Positions 48,501-55,808 of a stretch of DNA of 64,000 nucleotides are shown in pieces. Positions within the stretch are counted from its first letter, which is position 1, and the number at the start of each line of letters is the position of its first letter. Position numbers and translations under genes: made by a program. The stretch covers positions 1 to 64,000 of the forward strand of contig NZ_LWAE01000004.1 of NCBI RefSeq assembly GCF_001623875.1. The letters run 5' to 3'. The notes beneath the pieces were generated by a model. That model had not been told where the DNA came from and searched no databases. It saw only the letters and a list, made by a program, of their open reading frames with translations. The DNA is from Clostridium magnum DSM 2767 (lineage in GTDB: Bacteria; Bacillota; Clostridia; Clostridiales; Clostridiaceae).

Positions 48501-48677
48501 GCTTCCAGATGCCTCTCCAAAGAGCGCATAGCTTAAAGCATCAAATATAGTAGTTTTTCCCGCTCCTGTAGGTCCCGTAATTAGAAATATATTTTTATCC
48601 TTTAGCTTTTCAAAATCGATAATCTCAACTCCTGCATAGGGTCCAAAGGCACTCATTGTTAACTTTAGCGGTCTCAA
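45543..48677 (-). CDS. sbcC: SbcC, ATPase subunit of the SbcCD nuclease
   Basis: A 1044-residue SMC-like protein: Walker A GPTGAGKTT near residue 38, two long coiled-coil arms (about 180-480 and 530-850), a zinc hook CPVCG between them, the LSGGESFKASLALALGLA signature and Walker B DTMFVDEGFGTLD at the C-terminus. With SbcD it opens DNA hairpins and processes ends at stalled forks. Full length. It follows sbcD by one base. Confidence 0.95.
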   Translation of the reverse strand: MRPLKLTMSAFGPYAGVEIIDFEKLKDKNIFLITGPTGAGKTTIFDALSYALFGEASGSSRDKDSLRSDFALPETVTYIELEFGLRGKVYKITRFPQQERKKARGEGFVSKNSEAHLILPDGDIITKVNNVDEKISGILGINKNQFRQIVMLPQGEFRKLLEADSAEREGIFRKIFGTETFETIQRKLDEQKKSIYKKIEETKTKRDTHVKHIETGEDELLIKLVNAKDLNITEIINETIELIKKDERDSKEIDEEVKELRTSQEKVQKSIVEGEEINRKLKEKYDLEKQYELDLLRDEEYKQKQIQLEKGRRAREVKLVEDSLRERENNLKLKEIQYKGAEKKLKEAESNLLLWEKQLKEQEGKEGDRKKLADSINTLKNQQEKVKDYELKSSKIIELREELKNKDNYLKKVKLTIADEKNKLEKTNKDLLESQKAETEKEKLDKTVYEKELVLKDMRLLYKKTGEYIDTVDKHKEISKSFEEFEKKYIGYKNSYELLEDNFRRGQAGLLAKDLEEGIPCPVCGATNHPKLAQLIDGVPTEEKLKEVKVEFEKLREEREKKLQVLSDLNGIIKSSKELLLELKDKQKELLGELSSIAEKDMLNYLVNKGTKTSEELNVLKEDQVKLVKLIEKKGMLEDTIIKLGNSIKEKEDLLQVLEKEYTEFYGKVESEEKLLISIEKEIPQEIRSSNKLLLKIKELENALIGLENAYKKAQENYNKAKTDHASSLSDKSGKAKNVQEAIKEVEACQYGLDNKIKDTGFEDCNQYALFRMAEEEITLLEKDIVEYYQNLKSLKDRFEKARKDVEGLSEISLEKLKESLNDLKLQQQKLEEREKTIYSRVNNNRKALKEIQNIGQLIKDDEEKYSVVGELARVANGDNRERITFERYVLAAYFDEIIKAANIRLNKMAVGRFVLKRKEEKGKGRKQEGLELEVFDNYTGKSRHVKTLSGGESFKASLALALGLADVVQSYAGGISLDTMFVDEGFGTLDPESLDNAIQCLINLQKGGRLVGIISHVPELKERIDARLEITPAKEGSKAKFIV

Positions 48678-48678
48678 C

Positions 48679-49947
48679 TTACTTCACCCCTTTCTCTACT
48701 TCCTCTATAATTTCCTTCACTAGGTCAAATTTTTCCTCAGTTAACTCCTTACCGGCTATAGATTGATAAAATTCTTCAAAAAGCTGAAGCCTTGATTTAT
48801 TTTGGTATCCTAATGCTGCAGCAGTTCTGCTCTCTTCTCTTTCACTGTTATCTTCTCTATGTAACCCCATAATATTAGGATAAACGGCTCTTAGCTTGGA
48901 TATAGGATCCATTAATTCTCCTTCATCCGTAAGTATTGCATATATATAATCCTCAACATTAGTACTACCATAAACCTTAGGATCAATCAGCTCCTTTAAG
49001 GGTCCTTTTATAATTCTCATATCTCGTTTAGGAATTAATTCCTTCAACTGTATAGATACTTTCCCATCTTCATCGATATCTACAATGGCTACCCCTTTCT
49101 TGTGGTTAGTTTCTGAAAAAGAATATTTTAATAAGGAACCAGAATATCTTATCCTATCACTTCCAACCTTCTGAGGCCCATGAAGATGTCCCAAGGCAGT
49201 ATAACTAAAACAACTGAAATATTCACCACTAACCAAATCTGTTCCACCAATACTCAAAAGTCTTTCAGAATCAGAAATTTGTAATCCTGCTCTCTTGTGA
49301 TCTTCTGTACTATCTCCTAAAGCAACCTCTTCTCCTATACTATTTTGCACTTTTGAACTACTAAACTCTTCTTCCTCATTTTTCTTTTGTGCTTTTTCCT
49401 TCATAAAGGTCACATATCCATGAGCAACCATTACATTTCTCTCAGTATCATTCATATTTCCTTTTATATTTTCAATAATTTTTCTCATAGCACAATCATG
49501 GGTTGATATTTCATCGTCCCTAAGTATATGCCTGACTTCCCTTGGATCTCCGTAAGGAACCAAGTAAAAGTTTACAGGGTTCTTTTCCTTTTCAAAAACC
49601 ACTTTCTTTATGTCCTTATCAAAAACTCCTGCTATATGCAATCCATTTTTCGTTAGGATTTTGCTTCCAAAGGATAATCTCTCAGCACTATCATGATTTC
49701 CCGCTATAGCTAGTATAGGTATTTTCAGTTCTAACAAAATCCTGCTAAATACCTTATCCAAAAGCTCCACAGCTTCTACAGGCGGTATACTTCTATCATA
49801 CAAATCTCCCGCTATAACTAAAGCGTCAGGTTTTTCCTCCTCCATAACCTTTATTAACTGTTCTAAAATAAACTCTTGATCCTCTATCATACTAAATTCA
49901 TTTACAATTTTCCCTATATGCCAATCCCCTGTATGAATTATCTTCAT
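48679..49947 (-). CDS. sbcD: SbcD, nuclease subunit of SbcCD
   Basis: A 422-residue metallophosphoesterase with GDWHIGK, GDLYDRS, GNHDSAERL and the later GHLHGPQ motifs, which bind two manganese ions. It has an internal charged stretch (about 195-225, KAQKKNEEEEFSSSK) not present in all relatives. First gene of the sbcD-sbcC operon. Hairpin-rich elements in this window are natural substrates for such a nuclease. Confidence 0.94.
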   Translation of the reverse strand: MKIIHTGDWHIGKIVNEFSMIEDQEFILEQLIKVMEEEKPDALVIAGDLYDRSIPPVEAVELLDKVFSRILLELKIPILAIAGNHDSAERLSFGSKILTKNGLHIAGVFDKDIKKVVFEKEKNPVNFYLVPYGDPREVRHILRDDEISTHDCAMRKIIENIKGNMNDTERNVMVAHGYVTFMKEKAQKKNEEEEFSSSKVQNSIGEEVALGDSTEDHKRAGLQISDSERLLSIGGTDLVSGEYFSCFSYTALGHLHGPQKVGSDRIRYSGSLLKYSFSETNHKKGVAIVDIDEDGKVSIQLKELIPKRDMRIIKGPLKELIDPKVYGSTNVEDYIYAILTDEGELMDPISKLRAVYPNIMGLHREDNSEREESRTAAALGYQNKSRLQLFEEFYQSIAGKELTEEKFDLVKEIIEEVEKGVK

Positions 49948-50027
49948 AAAGCATGTACCTCCAACGTTCTCTGAATATCTTATAATACTGGACTATTCAC
50001 TATATAATTATAACAATAGAATATAAA

Positions 50028-50055
50028 AAAATCACCCTATTTTCAGAGTGATTTT
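50028..50055 (-). terminator. Terminator of infC
   Basis: AAAATCAC pairs with GTGATTTT, followed on the minus strand by a T run. It isolates infC from sbcD and shows that no rpmI/rplT genes are co-transcribed. Confidence 0.85.
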
Positions 50056-50117
50056 CTTACATGTTGTCCATAAGTAAAGAGATAGATATAAGATACCTAT
50101 CTCTCAAATAAACTTTA

Positions 50118-50624
50118 TTATTTTTTAGGAGCTAAAATCATAATCATATTATTGCCTTCTAATTTAGCTGGTTTCTCAATAACTCCTACGTCGCCAACTT
50201 TTGCAGCAAAAGCTTCTAACACCTTATATCCTAAACTAGTAAAGTTATTTTGTCTTCCTCTAAATCTTATAGATACTTTAACTTTATTATCATTAGATAA
50301 GAATTTTATAGCATTATTAGCTTTAATCTGTACATCGTGTTCCTCTATAGTAGGACTCAATCTTACTTCTTTAAGTTCAACAGTCTTTTGATTTTTTTTA
50401 GCTTCTTTTTCCTTCTTAGACTGTTCATAAAGAAACTTATTATAGTCCATTATTTTACACACCGGTGGTTTAGCTCCTGGAGAGATCATTACTAGATCTA
50501 AATCTTGCTCTATTGCAATATTCAAAGCATCTCTAGTGCTCATGATCTTACTCTCTTCCTCTCCAACCAACCTGATTTCCTTTTCTCTAATTCCTTCGTT
50601 TAGATTAAAATTTTTATTAATAAT
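50118..50624 (-). CDS. infC: Translation initiation factor IF-3, ATT start
   Basis: A 168-residue IF-3 read from the ATT at 50624: the frame gives [20 protein letters not shown], matching the usual IF-3 N-terminus, and GGAGG lies about 6 bases upstream. The first ATG (50570 frame or later) would remove most of the N-terminal domain. An AUU start is the classical device by which IF-3 limits its own translation. The C-terminal domain ([20 protein letters not shown]) is intact. The usual partners rpmI and rplT are absent downstream. Confidence 0.92.
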   Translation of the reverse strand: MINKNFNLNEGIREKEIRLVGEEESKIMSTRDALNIAIEQDLDLVMISPGAKPPVCKIMDYNKFLYEQSKKEKEAKKNQKTVELKEVRLSPTIEEHDVQIKANNAIKFLSNDNKVKVSIRFRGRQNNFTSLGYKVLEAFAAKVGDVGVIEKPAKLEGNNMIMILAPKK

Positions 50625-50908
50625 ACAACACCTCCAAATTTTTTAACTGTTTAATTTTATATTAAATATATCTTATTATTTAACATCTTCTAATGTTTCT
50701 ATTCTCTTAGCAAACTAGAAATGTCAATATAGTATAGATTTAATAGCCTAATTTAAATATACTCTACTGTATTTTCCCACTAAAGCACGAACTTTACAAG
50801 ACTATTACATGATATTGTAATAATTCCATACGACATTATACTATTATATCATAATATTTCATATTTGGTTATACTAAAAAATGAATAACTAAAAAAATTG
50901 TCTCATAA

Positions 50909-51199
50909 TCAGTATGTAACTGTTATATTAGGACTTATTCCTGCTAGCTGAGCTTCATATTCACATTCCTCATATAGAGCTTCCGCATCACCATATCCAT
51001 TCAGTATATTTTCAAAGTATAACATAATAACTTTTTTAATATATTCAGCATAATGATACTCTTTTGCATCTTCACCTTCCTGCAAACATTCAAAGTACAG
51101 ATTTTTAAATCTCTTTGCCATTTTGCCCATATCTTCAGCCTTATCTTCATTAAAGGCCTTTTCTACTTGTTCTTTAGCTTTACTTAATCTGTTTATCAT
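50909..51199 (-). CDS. Small acidic helical protein, 96 residues
   Basis: ATG at 51199 with GGAGGGGGG upstream. The protein is predicted helical, rich in Glu, Lys and Tyr (KEQVEKAFNEDKAEDMGKMA start), with no membrane span. I do not recognise the family. It is followed by about 280 bases before infC with no gene visible. Confidence 0.65.
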   Translation of the reverse strand: MINRLSKAKEQVEKAFNEDKAEDMGKMAKRFKNLYFECLQEGEDAKEYHYAEYIKKVIMLYFENILNGYGDAEALYEECEYEAQLAGISPNITVTY

Positions 51200-51230
51200 T
51201 TTTATCCCCCCTCCTATTTAGAATGAAGTT

Positions 51231-51340
51231 AAGACTTGAATCAGGTGGGGTTTCAACCCCATCTGATTCTTAGTCTTACGAATCCAGGGACGTAGCCGCT
51301 CTTTAATCCCTCTTGGAGAAGAGGGATTATTAGAGCGGAT
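51231..51340. repeat. Dispersed palindromic repeat, copy 2, with an added hairpin
   Basis: First hairpin 51238-51269 (GAATCAGGTGGGG / CCCCATCTGATTC) matches copy 1 at 3675-3740, with compensating stem changes. A second large hairpin follows at 51296-51338 (CCGCTCT, AATCCCTCTT and complements). It lies 3' of the radical SAM gene on the minus strand, so it may also end its transcript. Confidence 0.75.
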
Positions 51341-51366
51341 AGTCATCGGATAAACTTATCTATATA

Positions 51367-52242
51367 TCAATTAAACCTTTTTCTATATCCACATTTTCTG
51401 CAAAGTTCCTCTACAACTTCTCTTCTTGAAAAGCCATTAACAATATTGCTCGCTCTTTCCCCATTAACTATTTCAGTAAAATGAGTTTTATGAATATTAC
51501 CAAGGTTAATTACTCCTTCTCCATCAAGACAACAAGGTACTACTGTTCCATCTACTAGTATAGCAACTTGGTTTCTAAGACTATAACAAAAACCGGTGCC
51601 CTTATCTTCATCTTTTTTTAAATCTGGCCATTCAAATTCGAAATCCTGATTTAGATATACTCTATCAGAAATTTTAATCCCTCTGCTTGGGTCGATCTTT
51701 TCTTCAATTTTATAAGGCAAATTAAATTCTTGTTCTATTACTCGAATCATATCGCTATTTTTTTGTCTTTCAATATTTGTTATATTATCTTTATCCAGAT
51801 TCCATAATCTAAATGATACGAGAATGTTAGTATTATCGGTATCTTCCTTAACAAAAGAGATAATATCATTAATGTATTCCTCTTTATTAGCGCTTCCTTC
51901 ATTTCCATCAAAGCTGTGCAGTGAAAAGTTAACCTGTCTTAATGCAGGCTTCATAAGTAATTTATTTTTCACTTTATTTATAAGAGTGCCATTTGTCGTT
52001 ATGTTTACCTTAAAGCCTTTTTCATAGCTTAAATTCAAAAATTCATCTATATGCGGATGTAATAGCGGTTCTCCTTTTACATGAAAATATATATAATCAG
52101 TATGGGGTTTTATCTGTTCTAATATCTTATTAAAGGTTTCTAGCTTCATAAATTCAGGTTGTCTCTTTGTTTGAGGACAAAAGCTACAAGCAAGATTACA
52201 TACATTAGTAATTTCAATATAAAATTTTTTAAATTTTTTCAT
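51367..52242 (-). CDS. Radical SAM/SPASM-domain protein
   Basis: A 291-residue enzyme. The radical SAM cluster motif CNLACSFC is at residues about 16-23; a C-terminal SPASM-type region has CYSLRNQVAILVDGTVVPCC and CRKCGYRKRF for an auxiliary cluster. The start is the ATG at 52242 with GGAG 8 bases upstream, not the longer frame. No substrate peptide gene is adjacent, so a peptide-modifying role is possible but not shown. Monocistronic. Confidence 0.85.
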   Translation of the reverse strand: MKKFKKFYIEITNVCNLACSFCPQTKRQPEFMKLETFNKILEQIKPHTDYIYFHVKGEPLLHPHIDEFLNLSYEKGFKVNITTNGTLINKVKNKLLMKPALRQVNFSLHSFDGNEGSANKEEYINDIISFVKEDTDNTNILVSFRLWNLDKDNITNIERQKNSDMIRVIEQEFNLPYKIEEKIDPSRGIKISDRVYLNQDFEFEWPDLKKDEDKGTGFCYSLRNQVAILVDGTVVPCCLDGEGVINLGNIHKTHFTEIVNGERASNIVNGFSRREVVEELCRKCGYRKRFN

Positions 52243-52398
52243 TAGTTTTTCTCCAATTCTATATACATTGCTATGTTCTTCATTCGAAATTATGATACAT
52301 ACAAAATCGACAAAATTCAAGTTATTTTTCTATAAAGATTAGTCCTATAACTACTAACTATAATATCCTTACGGGGTTCAACCTTGATTTCATGATAT

Positions 52399-52737
52399 CT
52401 ATTCCCAGGTATTCCAAACCTCTGGTTCATATCCAACTGTTGCTTTTTTTCCATTACGCACTATAGGAGTTTTATAAAGCTTGGGATTATTCAAAAGTAT
52501 CTCTTCTTTAACACTACTATTAATAATATGTTGAATATTTAACTTTTCATACTCCTTACATTCTTTATTAATTAAATTCATTAAACCTACTGATGCTTTA
52601 ACACTTTCTAGTTCCCCTTTGCTGAGACCTTTACTATTTAAATCAATAAGCTGATATTTAATTTTTCTCTCCTTAAAATATCGTTCAGCTTTCTTTGTAT
52701 CAAAACACTTTTTTACTCCAAAAATTTGAATATTCAT
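52399..52737 (-). CDS. ArsC/Spx-family thioredoxin-fold protein
   Basis: A 112-residue ArsC-family protein: a single active-site-type cysteine in GVKKCFDTKKAERYF, and the KTPIVRNGKKATVGY segment near the end carrying the cis-proline region. It lacks the CxxC of Spx, so it is neither a clear Spx nor a proven arsenate reductase; YffB-like reductases are similar. Monocistronic, between the radical SAM gene and tRNA-Sec. Confidence 0.75.
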   Translation of the reverse strand: MNIQIFGVKKCFDTKKAERYFKERKIKYQLIDLNSKGLSKGELESVKASVGLMNLINKECKEYEKLNIQHIINSSVKEEILLNNPKLYKTPIVRNGKKATVGYEPEVWNTWE

Positions 52738-52877
52738 CTGTTTCCCACCCTTTTATACTACTATAAAACTATTTAATCATAGGAAGGTATAAACATCAAC
52801 AAATAAAATTTTTTATCTAAATAAAAAGACGTCCAGCAAACTTTATAAATTCACTAAACATCTTGACATTCTATTAT

Positions 52878-52974
52878 TGGCGGGAATATGTGGGAATCGA
52901 ACCCACCCGTCGTGGTCTTAGCACGGCAGAACGGTTTTGAAGACCGGCAGGCACACCAGCACCTATCTACTCCC
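52878..52974 (-). tRNA. selC: tRNA-Sec (anticodon UCA)
   Basis: A 97-base tRNA including an encoded CCA. The anticodon loop CTTCAAA on stem CGGT/ACCG gives UCA. The D stem has 6 pairs (AGGTGC/GTGCCT), the variable arm is long (CCGTG...CACG-ACGG), and the T arm is GTGGG-TTCGATT-CCCAC. These are the special features of selenocysteine tRNA. The organism therefore probably decodes UGA as selenocysteine; selA, selB and selD are not in this window. Confidence 0.95.
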
Positions 52975-53149
52975 TTATATATCAACATCTGAACAGTATT
53001 TTCCGTTCAATCTGCATATTAGTCTACAAGAATTTTAACACAGCTAATGGTCAGCGTCAATATGCTAATAGTTCATTCAATATGCAGTAAAGTAAAAAGA
53101 TATATATTTCTACTCTACTAAATCCATTAACTATTCAATACATTATTAA

Positions 53150-53473
53150 TTATCGTAGTTGTTGTTCCATTTCATAGAATCGGTTTATATAAGTAGCTGA
53201 AAATAGAACGCATTTTTCTCCTGTCATTTTATTAGCAACTATGTCACAACCCTTACGTGTTAGCAGATAGCAAGTATAATGTTTCCCTTTGTTTTCAAAA
53301 GTGCTTTCCACGAAAAAATTTTCGCTCCCCAAAGTTGGGTTGTCAGATAAAATAGATATATACCCTTGAATGTCTCTTAATAAGTGGTCATGTCTTTTTG
53401 CTACCATTAAAGCAACTTCTCTAATTTCTACAACTAATACTCCATTAATGTTTTTAACTTTTAAATTATTCAT
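53150..53473 (-). CDS. Rha-family phage regulatory protein
   Basis: A 107-residue protein consisting of a Rha domain (EIREVALMVAKRHDHLLRDI; NFFVESTFENKGKHYTCYLLTRKGCDIVANK). Phage Rha proteins interfere with host factors or act as regulators and often carry a second C-terminal domain, which is missing here, so it may be trimmed. GGAGG precedes the ATG. It is one of several phage- or transposon-derived pieces after tRNA-Sec. Confidence 0.8.
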   Translation of the reverse strand: MNNLKVKNINGVLVVEIREVALMVAKRHDHLLRDIQGYISILSDNPTLGSENFFVESTFENKGKHYTCYLLTRKGCDIVANKMTGEKCVLFSATYINRFYEMEQQLR

Positions 53474-53600
53474 TATTTTCTTTTCCTCCTAAAACATATA
53501 TTAAAATTTCTTTCTCAAACTGTATGTATATGGAGGTCTTACTTTGTGACACGGAAAATAAAAAAGAGTCCTTGGGGCCTCGTTATTGCTGTCGCTTTCT

Positions 53601-53620
53601 AAAAATAAGGCGGCAGCCTT
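53601..53620 (-). terminator. Terminator 3' of the zinc-ribbon gene
   Basis: On the minus strand AAGGC-TGCC-GCCTT is followed by ATTTTTAG. Short but typical. Confidence 0.55.
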
Positions 53621-53689
53621 TGGTTTTATCCTTTTTATTGATTTCCTTTAATTTTTTTACAGTTACATTTATGCGGTAGCATTATAAAT

Positions 53690-54016
53690 CTAGAAATTTT
53701 TATTTTTAAATTCCTCAAATACTTCATCAAAGTCTGCTTCTTTAAGATTTAACTTTTCAGGATTTTTAACTATCATTGTAGAGTCACATGCTTCGCATGC
53801 ATATCCTGGTATATCAACATCTCCAAATTCATCTCTAGTTATATGCATTTCTATAGATAACCTTGAAACCTCCGTTTCTGCACCACAGTTTAAACACTGA
53901 TAAGTTATCGTATCATTCTTTTTTTCTTCAAAAAATGCCTTTACTAAAGCTTTTGCCTTCTTTATTTTATTTTTTTCTCTTTGCTTGTCTTTTACTTTCT
54001 TTTTCTTATTAGCCAT
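53690..54016 (-). CDS. Small zinc-ribbon protein, 108 residues
   Basis: A very basic N-terminus (MANKKKKVKDKQREKNKIKK) is followed by a likely zinc site, CLNCGAE and CEACDS, spaced about 33 residues apart, then an acidic C-terminus. I do not recognise the family; nucleic-acid binding is plausible. AAGGAAAGG lies upstream of the ATG. It is next to a transposase remnant. Confidence 0.65.
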   Translation of the reverse strand: MANKKKKVKDKQREKNKIKKAKALVKAFFEEKKNDTITYQCLNCGAETEVSRLSIEMHITRDEFGDVDIPGYACEACDSTMIVKNPEKLNLKEADFDEVFEEFKNKNF

Positions 54017-54051
54017 TTTACAACGTACCTTTCCTTATGTAAATACTGGCT

Positions 54052-54840
54052 CTATTTTATCACTCCATAGTCATGTATTAACTGTTCAATCTTCTTTTCA
54101 TTGCTTATGAAAATTTGTTCTTTTAATTTCTCTTTAACACTTACTCCATAATAGACTATATCATTAAACCTCATCTTTCTTCCGCAACTTGGACAATTTA
54201 ATGGATTTACTCCAAAGGTTAATAATATTCTTGTTTGCCAAATTTTCATCTTCTTTTTAAATTCAGCAACTTTTTCATCTATCAGTTTAAAAAACTTATT
54301 CTTGTGCTTAGTATTTTTAGCATATATACCATAATATCTTATCATTTTAAAATTCTTTTCCGGTATATGTCTTATAATTTTCCCTATAAAATTAAGTACA
54401 TCTAATTCTTCTTCAACTCTTACTCTATCTTCATGTCTTTCATAATAAAACACTACCTTTTTTCCGTCATACTTTAATATTCTTGACTCTGCTATCGCAG
54501 GTCTAGAGGTATATCTACCTACGTATTTAGCTGCTTGTTTTGCTGTTTTCACTTCACCCTTACCATATATATATATAAACCATTTTTCAATTTTTTATAT
54601 AGCTCACTTTTTAACTTTCTAAACTCCTTTTTAACATTTATAAGATTCAATTCTAAAGCATCTAGTAATAATTTCTGCCATCTTTTCCTTAATGCTTCAT
54701 AGTGTATATGCGTAACTTTTCTCCAAACTGTAAGCTTTCCTGCTACACCTTCTGTAACTGATAAATTTCGATATTTTTAACGCCTTATAAAATAGTTCCC
54801 AATATCCAGGTAAAGAATCCTTAAGTTGATGACATTGAGC
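54052..54840 (-). pseudogene. IS91-type (Y2) transposase remnant
   Basis: The C-terminal 166 codons (AAKYVGRYTSRPAIAESRIL; a zinc site CPSCGRKMRF) match Y2-type transposases of the IS91 group. Upstream the frame continues as GKLTVWRKVTHIHYEALRKR and later KEFRKLKSELYKKLKNGL, but is broken by one extra AT unit in an (AT)6 tract at about 54565-54577, and beyond 54764 it is broken again. The tyrosine-bearing N-terminal region is gone, so it is dead. Confidence 0.75.
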
Positions 54841-54853
54841 AGGTGGTATTCAA

Positions 54854-54990
54854 AATAAAAAAATGAGCACTTGGCGGTTACCCAAGTGCTCTGACAAGTA
54901 AATGGTTGGTTTATGGTATATCTTAATGTTGTTAAGATCACACTTATCATTTTAAACTACTTTTGTTACAATATTGTTACAAAAGTGTGG
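54854..54990 (-). ncRNA. Small-RNA cassette, copy 1 (class II)
   Basis: Read on the minus strand: two boxes (TGTAACAATATTGTAACA), then TTTAAAAT, a 5' hairpin (ATCTTAA-CAACA-TTAAGAT), about 40 bases, and a strong terminator (GAGCACTTGG/CCAAGTGCTC plus a T run). Predicted RNA about 90 nt, with no ORF. Its terminator and middle resemble copy 4 at 58134. Confidence 0.65.
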
Positions 54991-55069
54991 CAATTTTTTA
55001 TTTTATAAATAATATCATTGGCTTGAATCTTTTTAAGCATTAGCGAAATTACTTCTATAGGTTGATGAA

Positions 55070-55168
55070 CTAATGCAAAAATCCTAAAGCTATATTTACT
55101 AGCTCCACTAGTATAAATAAAACTCAGGTACCAAAAATAAATAATCCAAATTTATCTTTAACTTTCAC
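55070..55168 (-). pseudogene. Small membrane peptide gene with an in-frame TGA
   Basis: A GTG at 55168 after GGGGGT starts MKVKDKFGLFIFGT, then TGA (55124-55126), then VLFILVELVNIALGFLH and a stop at 55070. The two halves together make one plausible 32-residue peptide with a membrane span, where tryptophan would fit at the TGA. A nonsense mutation is the simplest reading. Selenocysteine is discussed as a finding. Confidence 0.45.
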
Positions 55169-55321
55169 AATGATACCCCCTCTTTTACTATATTAATGCT
55201 ATTATTCCCAAATTTATTGTTTTTCTTACTAACTCTTTATTGAATTACAAATTCTGTCCCACCATATACCAATTATAATTTATTAGATTTAGAATACAAT
55301 AAAACTTAGGGAGGTGTTTTT

Positions 55322-55489
55322 ATGGTGAAAAATAACAAAAATGATAAACTAGCTGCTGGTCCTTCAACTACTGGTTCTTTGGGCATATCCGGCACTGGTG
55401 GTTCTGATGGTTTAAAGGGCACAGATTGCCTTTTCCCATATTATGATGAAAAAGATGATGAAAAAGACAACAAAGAAAATAAGAAATAA
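55322..55489 (+). CDS. Small Gly/Ser-rich peptide, 55 residues
   Basis: ATG at 55322 after GGGAGGTG. A basic start (MVKNNKNDKL) leads into a glycine- and serine/threonine-rich middle (TTGSLGISGTGGSDG) with a single Cys, and an acidic/lysine tail. No membrane span. I do not recognise it. The ribosome site and codon structure are convincing for a real gene. It is followed by a cassette whose terminator hairpin would stop it too. Confidence 0.65.
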   Translation: MVKNNKNDKLAAGPSTTGSLGISGTGGSDGLKGTDCLFPYYDEKDDEKDNKENKK

Positions 55490-55548
55490 TCATTGCACAT
55501 AATTTAATCTATGTGCTTTTTAATTTATCCATATAACCTTATGAAAAT

Positions 55549-55690
55549 AAAATAAGCATTAGTTATTGAACTAATGCTTATTTTCTATATAATAGGGGGC
55601 TATTACATACTTTTTCTAATTCCTCTAAGTTTTAATAACTTAGGACACTTCTTATTATAAACAGTAATTGTTACGTCATTATGTCATAAG
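55549..55690 (-). ncRNA. Small-RNA cassette, copy 2 (class I, no ORF)
   Basis: On the minus strand: boxes, TTTATAAT (55654-55661), 5' hairpin CTAAGTT-ATTAA-AACTTAG (55625-55643), then AGTATGTAATAG where the ATG is followed at once by a stop, a small hairpin with a C-rich loop (55590-55605) and a perfect 15-bp terminator stem (55549-55584). Predicted RNA about 100 nt. Compared with copy 3, the peptide frame has been removed exactly between leader and tail. Confidence 0.7.
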
Positions 55691-55808
55691 TATTAATTTT
55701 CCATTTACTTTCTTTGAACATTTTGTAAACGAATTAGTATGTAAAGGTTAAAGAGCCTTTTACAGCCATCTAACCTTTACTTTAATACTTATACTATTTT
55801 TAGTTTGC

